Shown here: in pieces, positions 8,766 through 17,486 of the stretch
Numbering within the stretch: position 1 is the first letter of the stretch
Layout of the letters: each line of letters begins with the position of its first letter
DNA from: Myxococcales bacterium
GTDB lineage: Bacteria; Myxococcota_A; Polyangia; Polyangiales; Polyangiaceae
NCBI GenBank assembly: GCA_016794345.1
Contig: JAEUKE010000186.1
Coordinates: forward strand, 20,242-84,241
Direction of reading: 5' to 3'
Length of the DNA: 64,000 nt
Notes under the pieces: generated by a model
What the model saw: the letters and a program-made list of their open reading frames with translations, nothing else
Told to the model about the DNA's origin: nothing
Database searches by the model: none
Made by a program: the position numbers and the translations under genes

Positions 8766-9632
8766 ATGAGTGAGGCAGATTCTCCCGAAGGTGGGTACGA
8801 GGCGGTCGCGGCGGCAGCTCGCGCCGCCCAGGAGCGGCTGGGCGGCAGGCCCCCCAAGGTCGGGGTCGTCCTGGGGTCCGGGCTCGGGAGCTGGGCGGAT
8901 ACGCTGGCCGACCGCGTGACCGTCCCCTACGCGGATTTGCCTGGAATGCCGCGGCCCAAGGTCGTCGGCCACCCCGGCAACCTGGTCGTGGGCGGGGTCG
9001 ACTCCCACGGCCGCTCGACGACCGTCGCGTGCCTCCAGGGGCGGGTCCACACCTACGAGGGCCATTCTCTCGGCGCCATCGTGTTCGGAGTTCGGGTCCT
9101 CGCGAAGCTGGGCGTCCGGGCCGTCCTCCTGACGAACGCCGCCGGGGGCATCCGCCGCTCCTTCACGCCCGGCGATCTCATGGTCCTCTCCGACCACCTG
9201 AACCTCATGGGGCGAAACCCGCTCGTGGGCTCGAACGACGACCGATTCGGTCCGCGGTTCCCCGACATGACCGAGGCCTATTCCAAGGAGGTCCGCGGGC
9301 TCGCGCACCAGGCCGCGGCCGACGCAGGCGTGCCCATCCACGAAGGGGTCTACGCCGCGCTCCTCGGCCCGACGTACGAGACGCCGGCCGAGATCGAGAT
9401 GCTGCGCGCGCTCGGGGCGGACGCGGTCGGCATGAGCACGGTGCCCGAGGTCATCGCGCTGCGGCACATGGGCGTGGCGGTCGGCGCGATGAGCTGCATC
9501 ACCAACATGGCCGCCGGGCTCTCCGCGCAGAAGCTCGATCATTCGGAGGTCGAGGCCACGGCGCGCGCGTCACGAGAGAAGTTCGTGTCCGTCCTCAGCG
9601 GCTGGGCGGCGCGGGTAGGCACCGCCGCGTGA
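8766..9632 (+). CDS. Purine-nucleoside phosphorylase (trimeric PNP family)
   Basis: Cleaves purine (deoxy)ribonucleosides with phosphate to free base and (deoxy)ribose-1-phosphate in cytoplasmic purine salvage. 288 residues, the usual length for the trimeric, inosine/guanosine-preferring class. Visible signatures are the phosphate-binding loop VVLGSGLG (about 34-41), GHPGN, the strand QGRVHTYEGH, the NAAGGI loop and the family stretch EGVYAALLGPTYETPAEIEML. A conserved Asn sits in CITNMAAG near the C-terminus. The last bases overlap the GTG of the cytidine deaminase gene (GTGA), giving a translationally coupled nucleoside-salvage operon. Confidence 0.95.
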   Translation: MSEADSPEGGYEAVAAAARAAQERLGGRPPKVGVVLGSGLGSWADTLADRVTVPYADLPGMPRPKVVGHPGNLVVGGVDSHGRSTTVACLQGRVHTYEGHSLGAIVFGVRVLAKLGVRAVLLTNAAGGIRRSFTPGDLMVLSDHLNLMGRNPLVGSNDDRFGPRFPDMTEAYSKEVRGLAHQAAADAGVPIHEGVYAALLGPTYETPAEIEMLRALGADAVGMSTVPEVIALRHMGVAVGAMSCITNMAAGLSAQKLDHSEVEATARASREKFVSVLSGWAARVGTAA

Positions 9633-10042
9633 GCGATCCGCAGATTGACTGGCAGGCCCTCGAAGTCGCGGCCGCCTCGGCGCGGCGACACGCGCATGCG
9701 CCCTATTCGCGGTATCTCGTCGGCGCCGCGCTCGTGACCCGCTCGGGCCGCGTCTTCTCGGGCTGCAACGTCGAGAACGCCTCGTACGGCCTCTGTCTGT
9801 GCGCCGAGCGCAGCGCCATCGCGGCGATGGTCACGGCTGGTGAGCGCGACCCGGTGGCGCTGGTCGTGACGACGAACGGCCCGAAGGCGGGCAGCCCCTG
9901 CGGGATGTGCAGGCAGGTGCTCGCCGAGTTCGCCGAAGACCTGCCCATCCAGCTCGACGTCGCGGGCGATCCGACCGCGACGCGGCGGACCTCGCTCGCC
10001 GCCCTCCTGCCGGACGCGTTCCGCGCCAGCGACCTCGGCTAG
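9629..10042 (+). CDS. cdd: Cytidine deaminase
   Basis: Zinc enzyme converting cytidine/deoxycytidine to uridine/deoxyuridine in pyrimidine salvage. 137 residues, typical of the small tetrameric class. The zinc/catalytic motif is CAERSAI (CAE version, about residues 53-59) and the second zinc motif is PCGMC (about 87-91). NVENASYGLCLC is the standard substrate-binding region. The GTG at 9629 overlaps the phosphorylase stop by 4 bases, which fixes the start and indicates coupled expression. The gene ends 4 bases from the convergent FrzS-like gene. Confidence 0.95.
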   Translation: MSDPQIDWQALEVAAASARRHAHAPYSRYLVGAALVTRSGRVFSGCNVENASYGLCLCAERSAIAAMVTAGERDPVALVVTTNGPKAGSPCGMCRQVLAEFAEDLPIQLDVAGDPTATRRTSLAALLPDAFRASDLG

Positions 10043-10046
10043 GAAG

Positions 10047-12464
10047 CTAGTCGTCCAGCGCGCGTGAGTCCGGCTCGGAGATGCGCTCCATCGCGAGCGC
10101 CAGCGCCTGCTTCGCGCGATCGAGCGAGGCTTTGTCCTCGCCCCACTTGGCGCGCGCCTTCTCCAGCCGCGCGCGGGTCGCCGCGAGGTCGCGACCCAGC
10201 GCCTCGCCCTCGTCGCGCGACTTCGCCAGCTCGTCGCCTTGCGCGGCGAGCTTCGCCCCGAGATCGCGACCCTTCTCCTCCGCGTCCTCGAGCTTGTCTC
10301 GAGTCTCGGAGAGCTCCTTGTTGCGGCGCTCGAGCTCGGCCTTGAGCGAGTCGCGCTCCTGCGACGCCTCGTCTCGCTCCGCCGTGCGGATCGCGAGCGT
10401 CGCGTCGAGCTCGCGGGCATGGGTGTCCGTGTCGGAGAGCTTGTTCTGCGTGGCCGCCAGATCGGAGCGCAGCGACGCGATCGTCTTCTCGTGGTCGGCG
10501 ATCTTGGTCTCGGCGTTCTCGAGCTTCTCCTTCGTCTGCTCGAGGTCGACCGTGAGCGACGAGATCTCCCCGTCGAGCTCCTTCTTGCGCGCGAGGAAGG
10601 TCGCCTCGCGCTCGGTCAGCACCTTGTCGTGCTCCTGGACGGTGCTCGCGAGCTTGGCCTCGTGCTGGCCGATGAGCTCACGCTCGCGCTCCGCGAGGCG
10701 CTGCTCGGCGGCGCGGCGCGCCTCCGCGAGCTCGCCGGCGTGTTTGTCGGCCTGCGCGGAGCTCTCCGCCGCGTGTTTCTTCGCCGCCTCGTCGAGCTCG
10801 GCGGCGTGTTTGTCCGCCTGAGCCTTCTCTGCGGCCTCGTATTCGCCACGCAGCTTGTCGATCTCGAGCGCGTGCTGCGCACGCAGCTTGCCGACGCTCG
10901 CGTCGTGCTCGGCGCGCAGCGACTCGACGGCGCTCCTCTGCTCGCCCTCGAGCGACTCGATCGCCTGCTTGTGCTCGCTCTTCGCCCTCTCGATCGCGGC
11001 TGCGTGCTCGGCGTTGGCCTTCTGGAGGGCCTCCTCCGAGCGGCGACGAAGATCGGCCATCGCCGCTTCGGCCTCGAGGCTCGCGTCGGCGGCCTCCTTC
11101 TTGGCCTGCGCCAGCTCGCCCTCGCGCTGCGAGAGCGAGGCCTGCGTCTTGTCCCCGCGGGCCTTGTAGTCCTCCGCTCGCTTGGTCGCGAGGTCCTTGT
11201 CGGCCCGCAGCGTGTCGACAGTCCCCTCGAGATCGGCTTTCGCGCGCTCGAGCTCGAGGATCTTGTCGACCTGATCCGCCCTCTCGCGCTCGAACGAGAG
11301 GGCCTGATCACGCAGATCGATGAGCTCCTTGTCTTTCTTCGAGATGTCGTGGCGGAGGCCGAGGAGCTCTTTGTCTTTTTTGTTGAGGGCCTCGCGGAGG
11401 TCGAGGAACTCCTTGCTGGAGACGCCGCTCTTGGCGGAGCCGGCGGAGGCGAGGCGCGTCTTGAGCTCTTCGACCTCTCGCTTCAGGAGATCGGTCTCGT
11501 CCGTGGCCATCGCGGCCTGCGACTCCGCGTGCCGGAGCGACGCGCCAGCGGCGGCGACCTCCTTCGACAGCTTGACGATCTCGTCCTTGGCGCGGCCGAG
11601 CTCGCCGCGGAGCTGTTCGAGCTCACGCGCGTGCCCCTCCGACGCTTCGGCCGGAACCGGAGCCGGCGGAGGCACCGACGCGACCTTGTGAGGGGGCGGC
11701 ACCGAGGCCGCCTTCGGCGCCGGCGGTGCAACGGAGGGCGCCGCGGGGCTGACCGTCGCGGCGCCGTTGCTGCCGCCCGGAGCGACCGCGGGAGCGGGAG
11801 CCGACTCCTCGTCCCCCATCAGGCGGCCAAACGCGTCACCCAGGAAGTCTTCGATCTCCTCGTCACCCTTGATGGGCACCGAAGGCGCCGCGGCGGCGGC
11901 AGGCGCGACCGAGGGCGCACGCGCGGCCGCGGGCGCCACGCTCGGCGCGCGCGGCGGCGGCGCCATCGTCGGCGGCTTGGGCGGCGGCGCCGCCGGGGCA
12001 GCCGGCTTGGCCTCTTCCAGCACGTCTTCTTCGTCGATCTCGATCGCGTCGTCGATGAGGATCGCGTCCTCCCCCTCTTCTTCCTCTCCACCGCCGATGG
12101 GGACGAGCCGGCGAATGTGCTGCAGGAGCTCGCCGAGCGCGATGGGCTTGTGGACGTAGTCCTCGGCGCGCGTCCTCAGCTTCTTGTGCTGCTCGAACGT
12201 GTCGTCGCTCGACTCGCTCGACATGATGATGAGCGGCACGTCCTTGAGCTGCGGGTCTTTCTTCAGCTTGTTGCAGACGCTGAAGCCGTTCATCCTCGGC
12301 AGCTCGATCGAGAGCAAGATGAGCTGAGGGGGCTCGGCGGAGGCGGCCGAGAGACCGACGTTTCCGTCATCGACGACCTGCACGGAGCAGCCGAGGCGGG
12401 AAAGCTCCGTGCGCAGCTCACCGGCGAACGCTGCATCACTCTCGAAGACGAGGACCTTTGTCAT
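10047..12464 (-). CDS. FrzS-like pseudo-receiver / coiled-coil protein
   Basis: 805-residue cytoplasmic protein. Residues 1-120 form a response-regulator receiver fold very like Myxococcus FrzS, with the family segment EQHKKLRTRAEDYVHKPI at 91-108. The usual phospho-acceptor Asp is replaced by Ser (S52 in LLSIELP), so it is a pseudo-receiver. An acidic stretch (about 122-150) and a Pro/Ala-rich linker (to about 280) follow. About 500 residues of uninterrupted heptad-rich coiled coil (about 285-790) make up the rest. FrzS controls polar type IV pili and social motility in M. xanthus; a polar or cytoskeletal role is likely but unproven here. The ATG at 12464 starts exactly at the receiver domain; a GTG at 12491 would add nine residues. 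Confidence 0.8.
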   Translation of the reverse strand: MTKVLVFESDAAFAGELRTELSRLGCSVQVVDDGNVGLSAASAEPPQLILLSIELPRMNGFSVCNKLKKDPQLKDVPLIIMSSESSDDTFEQHKKLRTRAEDYVHKPIALGELLQHIRRLVPIGGGEEEEGEDAILIDDAIEIDEEDVLEEAKPAAPAAPPPKPPTMAPPPRAPSVAPAAARAPSVAPAAAAAPSVPIKGDEEIEDFLGDAFGRLMGDEESAPAPAVAPGGSNGAATVSPAAPSVAPPAPKAASVPPPHKVASVPPPAPVPAEASEGHARELEQLRGELGRAKDEIVKLSKEVAAAGASLRHAESQAAMATDETDLLKREVEELKTRLASAGSAKSGVSSKEFLDLREALNKKDKELLGLRHDISKKDKELIDLRDQALSFERERADQVDKILELERAKADLEGTVDTLRADKDLATKRAEDYKARGDKTQASLSQREGELAQAKKEAADASLEAEAAMADLRRRSEEALQKANAEHAAAIERAKSEHKQAIESLEGEQRSAVESLRAEHDASVGKLRAQHALEIDKLRGEYEAAEKAQADKHAAELDEAAKKHAAESSAQADKHAGELAEARRAAEQRLAERERELIGQHEAKLASTVQEHDKVLTEREATFLARKKELDGEISSLTVDLEQTKEKLENAETKIADHEKTIASLRSDLAATQNKLSDTDTHARELDATLAIRTAERDEASQERDSLKAELERRNKELSETRDKLEDAEEKGRDLGAKLAAQGDELAKSRDEGEALGRDLAATRARLEKARAKWGEDKASLDRAKQALALAMERISEPDSRALDD

Positions 12465-12530
12465 TTTGTTCGGCAGGAGGCGGGGGGGCACCCACGATAT
12501 CGATCGAATGGCTTCCCGGTCAAACAGTCA

Positions 12531-13658
12531 TCACCCGCCGGCGAAGCTCCCCTCTTCTTCGTCCCCGAGGCAGATCCCGATGCGGCGAGCGGTCATCACG
12601 ATGCCTTTGTCGGTCGGCACGAGGCGGGTCTTTCCCGCCGCCTCGTCCAGCGGCAGCAGGACGACGTCGTTGTCTCGAAGCCCCACCATCCCGCTCACCG
12701 CGCCGTCCGCGAGCCTCGCGATGGCTGAGGTCCCGAAGCGGAGCGCGAGCACGCGGTCCGCGCTCGAGGGCCCGCCGCCACGCTGCAGATGACCGAGGAC
12801 CATCGAGCGGGTCTCCTTGCCGGTCAGCTGTCCGATCTGCTTGGCCACGCGCTCGGCGATGCCGCCGAGCACCTCGACGCGACGGAACTCATCGCCCGCC
12901 GACTTGATGGCCATCTCGCCTCCGAGCGGCTTGGCCCCCTCCGCCGTCACGATGATCGAAAACTTGCGCCCGCGTCGCTCGCGCTGGAGGACCTTGCTGG
13001 CGACCACGTCGATCGAATAGGGGATCTCCGGGATGAGGATGGCGTCCGCGCCTCCGGCGAGCCCCGCCGTGATCCCGATCCAGCCGGCGTGACGGCCCAT
13101 CACCTCCACCACCATGACTCGCTCGTGCGCTTCCGTCGTCGTGTGCAGGCGATCGAGGGCCTCGGTCGCGATGGTGACGGCCGTGTCGAACCCGAACGTC
13201 ACGTCCGTCCCGGCGACGTCGTTGTCGATGGTCTTCGGGACGCCGATGACGCGGGGCAAGCCCATGTCGAGCAGGCGCTTGGCGATCGTGAGCGAGCCGT
13301 CGCCGCCGATGGCGACGAGCGCGTCGAATCCGGCGGCCTTGAAGCGGTCGACGAGCTCGACCGATCGATCGGCCGGCTCGAGCTTGCCGGTGGCCGGGTT
13401 GAGCGTCGGGTAGTGGAACGGATCCCCGCGGTTGGCCGTCCCGAGGATGGTCCCACCGAGGTGACCGATGCCACGCACGGCGTCACGGTCGAGGCGGATC
13501 ATGCCTTCGGGCTCGAAGAGGCCCCGGTACCCGCTCTTGATCCCCCAGACTTCCCACCCCAACCCGATTGCTGACAGGGTCGCCGCGCGGATGACGGCGT
13601 TGAGACCCGGGGCGTCGCCGCCGCCGGTGTTGATCGCGATCTTCAGCTTCGAGGCCAT
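12531..13658 (-). CDS. 6-phosphofructokinase
   Basis: Phosphorylates fructose-6-phosphate at the committed step of glycolysis. 375 residues from the ATG at 13658, which gives the normal N-terminus KLKIAINTGGGDAPGLN. Core motifs are GGDGS (about 105-109), PKTIDND (catalytic Asp, about 128-134) and MGRHAGWIG (fructose-phosphate loop). Gly in GGDGS is typical of ATP users, while Lys in PKTIDND is typical of pyrophosphate users. This mixture is known from the actinobacterial-type mixed-substrate clade, so ATP is the more likely donor but not certain. An ATG at 13688 would add ten residues. The gene is divergent from the HAD/STM cluster. Confidence 0.93.
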   Translation of the reverse strand: MASKLKIAINTGGGDAPGLNAVIRAATLSAIGLGWEVWGIKSGYRGLFEPEGMIRLDRDAVRGIGHLGGTILGTANRGDPFHYPTLNPATGKLEPADRSVELVDRFKAAGFDALVAIGGDGSLTIAKRLLDMGLPRVIGVPKTIDNDVAGTDVTFGFDTAVTIATEALDRLHTTTEAHERVMVVEVMGRHAGWIGITAGLAGGADAILIPEIPYSIDVVASKVLQRERRGRKFSIIVTAEGAKPLGGEMAIKSAGDEFRRVEVLGGIAERVAKQIGQLTGKETRSMVLGHLQRGGGPSSADRVLALRFGTSAIARLADGAVSGMVGLRDNDVVLLPLDEAAGKTRLVPTDKGIVMTARRIGICLGDEEEGSFAGG

Positions 13659-13763
13659 GCGACGGCGAGGATCGCCCCCTCGGCCCATCCTCGCAAGTCC
13701 TCTGCTGAGCTGGCGCGGAGAAGCACGCTTGGGGGAGCACGCGAGCCCCTGTATCCTGGCCTC

Positions 13764-14420
13764 GTGGCGGCGCTCCGCAGCGTCATCTTCGATCTCGACG
13801 GGACGCTCGTAGACGTGGCCGGCGCCGCCGCCCGATGCGTCGGCCGGATCGCGGCCGCCTCGAAGGCCACCGAGATCGACCCTGCGGCCACGCGCGCCGC
13901 CTTTCGTGCGGCCAGGAGCGCTCGGGCCCGGCTCGCCAGCTGGGTCGCGCGCACGATCACCTCACACGGCGGGAGGCCGCCCCCGACGAGGGCCATCGCG
14001 CGGGCGCTGCGGGACGTCGCGCGGGACGTCGAGCCCGATGTCCGCGTCGTGGAGGTGGTGGCGAGCGTCGCGCGCACCCATCGGGTCGCGATCGTCACGA
14101 ACGGGCCTCGTGATCTCCAGCGCGCCAAGCTGCGCGCCGCCGGCCTGGCGGAGCTGCTCCCGCCATCGAGCGTCTTCGTGTCCGGGGAGCTCGGCGTGCG
14201 CAAGCCGGACGCCCGCATCTTTCGGCGCGCGCTCGTCGCCACCGGAGCGCCCGTCGAGGCGACCTTGTTCGTCGGCGACGACGAGCGCGAGGACATCGAA
14301 GGCGCGCGCGCGTTGGGGATGAGGACGTGCCGCGTCGCGCCCGCGGGGACGCCGACGTCCGCCGACGAGCGGGTCGAGCACGTGTCCGCGCTGCCGAGGG
14401 TGCTCGCTTGCGTGACATGA
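13764..14420 (+). CDS. HAD-superfamily hydrolase (subfamily IA)
   Basis: 218-residue phosphatase-type HAD protein. Motif I is DLDGTLVD (about residues 10-17), motif II is TNGPRD (about 112-117) and motif III is the Lys of GVRKPD. Motif IV is VGDDEREDIEGA. A helical cap lies between motifs I and II. The substrate cannot be read from sequence. The gene starts with GTG at 13764. Its stop overlaps the ATG of the following STM4013-like hydrolase by 4 bases, so it is the first gene of the plus-strand half of the STM4011-STM4015-like cluster and may dephosphorylate an intermediate there. Confidence 0.88.
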   Translation: MAALRSVIFDLDGTLVDVAGAAARCVGRIAAASKATEIDPAATRAAFRAARSARARLASWVARTITSHGGRPPPTRAIARALRDVARDVEPDVRVVEVVASVARTHRVAIVTNGPRDLQRAKLRAAGLAELLPPSSVFVSGELGVRKPDARIFRRALVATGAPVEATLFVGDDEREDIEGARALGMRTCRVAPAGTPTSADERVEHVSALPRVLACVT

Positions 14421-15208
14421 ACGACGTCGTCGGGCACTGCGACATCGTCTTCGTCGTGCTCGACACGCTGCGCTTCGACGTGGCGGACGACGCGATGCGA
14501 TCGGGCGAGACGCCGAACCTGCAGCGCGTCGTGGGGGCGTGGGAGCGCCGGCTGACGCCTGCCTGTTTCACCTACGCCGCGCACCACGCCTTCTTCGCCG
14601 GCTTCCTCCCCGTCCCCGATCGTCCAGGAGTCCACCCTCGCCTGTTCGCCTGCGCGTTCGAAGGCAGCCAGACGATCGACGTGCGTACCCGGGTCTTCGA
14701 CGCGCCGAACATCGTGGCTGGCCTCGCCGCCGCCGGCTATCACACGGTGTGCATCGGCGGCGTTGGCTTCTTCAATCCGGCGACCCCGCTTGGCGCGGTC
14801 CTGCCCGGGTATTTCCAGGAGGCCCATTTCGATCGCTGCCTCGGGGTCACCGATCCGGCCTCGGCCCACAACGCCTTCGCGCTCGCCGCGCGCATTCTCC
14901 GCGGCGCTCCCCGCGACCAGCGTCTGTTCCTCTACGTGAACGTGGCGGCGATCCACCAGCCGAACCATTTCTATTCGACGGACGGACGCGGGATCGACGA
15001 CATGGCGTCCCACCGCGCGGCGCTGCGCTACGTCGATAGCCGCTTTCCCATCCTCGAGCAGGCGATCGCCGCACGAGACCGCGTCTTCGGCATCGTCTGC
15101 TCGGATCACGGCACCGCGTACGGAGAAGACGGCTTCTTCGGTCATCGTGCGCCGCACCCGGTGGTGAGCGCGGTCCCCTACGCGGAGGCGGAATGGCCGC
15201 TTCGATGA
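14417..15208 (+). CDS. STM4013/SEN3800-family hydrolase
   Basis: 263-residue protein of the alkaline-phosphatase/sulfatase-like fold. The N-terminus carries FVVLDTLRFDVADDAM, where the first Asp would be a metal ligand. The C-terminal metal site is SDHGTAYGEDGFFGHR (about 232-247). It is shorter than true sulfatases and matches my recollection of the STM4013/SEN3800 family, always found with STM4011, STM4012 and STM4014 proteins. The ATG at 14417 overlaps the HAD stop (ATGA), supporting this start over a longer reading. The family's substrate is unknown. It is co-transcribed with the two radical SAM genes that follow. Confidence 0.8.
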   Translation: MNDVVGHCDIVFVVLDTLRFDVADDAMRSGETPNLQRVVGAWERRLTPACFTYAAHHAFFAGFLPVPDRPGVHPRLFACAFEGSQTIDVRTRVFDAPNIVAGLAAAGYHTVCIGGVGFFNPATPLGAVLPGYFQEAHFDRCLGVTDPASAHNAFALAARILRGAPRDQRLFLYVNVAAIHQPNHFYSTDGRGIDDMASHRAALRYVDSRFPILEQAIAARDRVFGIVCSDHGTAYGEDGFFGHRAPHPVVSAVPYAEAEWPLR

Positions 15209-16548
15209 CCTCTCCGCTGACGGGCCCGCTGTACGAGCAATACCTGTACAGCTACCCCCACAAGCTCGCTTATGGCGCCATCACGCCCGAGCGCTCGCTC
15301 ACCGAGGTCTGGGCCGCGGAGCCCAAAGACGCGCTCTGCCTCTATGTCCATGTCCCGTTCTGCGAGCAGCGCTGTGGGTTCTGCAACCTCTTCACGTTCG
15401 CCAATCCGAACGAAGGGCTCCCCGCGCGTTACCTCCGCACGCTCGAGCGCCAGATGGCCCGAACGCGCGCCGCGCTCGGCGCCGCACACTTCGCCCAATA
15501 CGCGATCGGTGGGGGCACGCCCACCTACCTCTCCGCCGACCAGCTCGGGGAGCTGTTCGACGTCCTCAAAGGCCGGATGGGGCTCGACCCGCGCACCTCG
15601 CCTGGGTCGGTGGAGACCTCGCCGCTGACCGCCACGAACGACCGGCTCCGTGTCCTTCGCGACCGAGGCGTCAGCCGCATCAGCATGGGCGTGCAGAGCT
15701 TCGCGGACGGCGAGTCTGCTTCGATCGGGAGGCGTCAGGCCGCCCCGACCGTACACGACGCGGTCCGGCGGATCCGCGACCATGGCTTCCCCACCCTCAA
15801 CCTCGACCTCATGTACGGCTTGCCCGACCAGACCGAGGAGAGCTTCGCCCTCTCGCTCCGGGCTGCGCTCGAGCATCGCCCGGAGGAGCTCTACCTCTAC
15901 CCCCTCTACGTCCGCCCGCTGACGCGGCTCGGACGCGCCGCCGCGCCGAGCCCCGACGATCAGGATTGGGACGCGGAGCGGCTCCCTCTCTACCGCGCCG
16001 GTCGCTCGTTGCTCCTCGCCGAGGGCTACGCGCAGGTTTCCATGCGCATGTTCCGCCGCGCCGGCGCGCCCGACCCCGCGACGACGTCTTCCTACCGATG
16101 CCAGCGCGACGGCATGGTCGGGCTCGGCGCCGGCGCACGCTCCTACACGGACGACGTGCACTACTCCACGGCCTACGCGGTGGGCGCGCAGAAGGTCAGG
16201 ACGATCCTCGAGGCGTACGTCGAGGCCGAGGATGAGTCATTCGATCGCGTCTCCTGGGGCTACCTCCTGACCGAGGAAGAGAAGCGGCGCCGGTTCGTCA
16301 TCCTGTCGCTGCTGAACGAGAGCGGGCTCGATCTCGCCGCCTACCGACGGCGCTTCTCGTCGGAGCCACACGTGGATCTGCCGGAGCTCGAGGTGCTCCT
16401 CGCGGCTCGCGTGCCCGATCCGCTGATCGAGCGCACCGAAGACCGGCTGGCCCTGACGCCGGCCGGCTTCGAGCGCTCGGACCAGATCGGCCCCTTCCTG
16501 ATGTCGGCTTCGGTCCGCAGGCTCGCCCGAGAGGGGCCGCGCTCGTGA
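15193..16548 (+). CDS. STM4012-family radical SAM protein
   Basis: 451-residue radical SAM enzyme related to the HemN/HemW group. The [4Fe-4S]-binding CxxxCxxC is C57-C61-C64 (FCEQRCGFCN), preceded by the HemN-like YVHVPFC. The SAM-binding segment GGGTPTYLS is about 110-118, and SRISMGVQSF is the second conserved patch. A C-terminal winged-helix-like part resembles HemW. It generates a 5'-deoxyadenosyl radical; the substrate is unknown. The ATG at 15193 has a strong GGAGG 4 bases upstream and overlaps STM4013 by 16 bases. An alternative ATG at 15205 would give a 4-base overlap. The GTGA at its end couples it to the STM4011-like gene. Confidence 0.85.
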   Translation: MAASMTSPLTGPLYEQYLYSYPHKLAYGAITPERSLTEVWAAEPKDALCLYVHVPFCEQRCGFCNLFTFANPNEGLPARYLRTLERQMARTRAALGAAHFAQYAIGGGTPTYLSADQLGELFDVLKGRMGLDPRTSPGSVETSPLTATNDRLRVLRDRGVSRISMGVQSFADGESASIGRRQAAPTVHDAVRRIRDHGFPTLNLDLMYGLPDQTEESFALSLRAALEHRPEELYLYPLYVRPLTRLGRAAAPSPDDQDWDAERLPLYRAGRSLLLAEGYAQVSMRMFRRAGAPDPATTSSYRCQRDGMVGLGAGARSYTDDVHYSTAYAVGAQKVRTILEAYVEAEDESFDRVSWGYLLTEEEKRRRFVILSLLNESGLDLAAYRRRFSSEPHVDLPELEVLLAARVPDPLIERTEDRLALTPAGFERSDQIGPFLMSASVRRLAREGPRS

Positions 16549-17486
16549 GCCTCACGCTCGTCTACCGGGGCCCGCTCGCGAGCTGCAACTACGGCTGCGA
16601 GTATTGCCCGTTCGCCAAGCGGCGCGACGATCGGGCCGCGCTCGCTCGCGACCGTCGCGCGCTCGCCCGCTTCGTGGGTTGGATCGCCGCCGAGACCACG
16701 AGGGAGCTCTCGGTCTTCTTCACGCCCTGGGGCGAGGCCCTGGTGCGCAGCTGGTACCGCGACGCGATCGTCACGCTCTCGCACCTCGCCCACGTGTCGC
16801 GCGTGGCCATCCAGACGAACCTCTCGGCGCCGCTCCGCTTCCTCGAGCAGGCCGACCGGACCAAGGTCGGGCTCTGGTGCACGTACCACCCGGAGTGGAC
16901 GACGCGCGAACGGTTCGTGGCGCGCGTGCACGATCTCGCCGCGTCGGGCGTCAGCCACAGCGTCGGCGTGGTCGGCCTGCGCCGCCACTTCTCCGAGATC
17001 GAGGCGCTCCGCGCGGCGCTGCCCGCTTCGACCTACCTGTGGGTCAACGCGGTGAAGTCTCATGGGGGCGGAGAGCCCTACACCGAGGACGACGTCGCCT
17101 TCCTCACGCGCGTCGACCCGCTGTTCTCCTTCAACCGCGTCCACCACCCCTCGCGCGGACGAAGCTGCCTGACGGGCGAGCGGGTCGTGTCCGTCGACGG
17201 CGACGGCGTCGTGCGGCGCTGCCATTTCGTCGACCAGGCCATCGCCGACCTCTACGAGCCCGGCTCGCTCGATCGCGCGCTCCGGCCGCGCCCCTGTCCG
17301 AACGCGACGTGCGGCTGCCACATCGGCTACGTGCACCTCGAGGACCTCGACCTCTATCGGACCTACGGCGACGGCGTGCTCGAGCGGGCGCCCGCGGCGC
17401 CGCTCATCGAGCTCGGGAGGCGAGCAAACGCGCGGAGCTCGAGCCGATGCGGGCCGAGCCCTGCCTTCGAGACGCCGTTGAGGTGA
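16545..17486 (+). CDS. STM4011-family radical SAM protein
   Basis: 313-residue radical SAM enzyme. The cluster-binding motif is C14-C18-C21 (SCNYGCEYCPFAK). The C-terminal half has more cysteines (GRSCLTGE, RRCHFVD, CPNATCGCHIG) that could hold a second, SPASM-like Fe-S cluster. The family is known only as the constant partner of STM4012 and STM4013 proteins. It starts with GTG overlapping the STM4012 stop by 4 bases. The final 124 bases overlap the 3' end of the STM4014-like gene on the opposite strand, and the last 40 or so residues are low-complexity and probably not conserved. Confidence 0.85.
   Translation: MSLTLVYRGPLASCNYGCEYCPFAKRRDDRAALARDRRALARFVGWIAAETTRELSVFFTPWGEALVRSWYRDAIVTLSHLAHVSRVAIQTNLSAPLRFLEQADRTKVGLWCTYHPEWTTRERFVARVHDLAASGVSHSVGVVGLRRHFSEIEALRAALPASTYLWVNAVKSHGGGEPYTEDDVAFLTRVDPLFSFNRVHHPSRGRSCLTGERVVSVDGDGVVRRCHFVDQAIADLYEPGSLDRALRPRPCPNATCGCHIGYVHLEDLDLYRTYGDGVLERAPAAPLIELGRRANARSSSRCGPSPAFETPLR

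Noticed and set aside
10239..12728. Long plus-strand open frame (829 codons) opposite the FrzS-like gene
   Set aside because: It is a mirror of the minus-strand coiled-coil gene in high-G+C DNA; the product is Arg/Leu/Glu-rich with no domain, while the opposite strand has a clear receiver domain.
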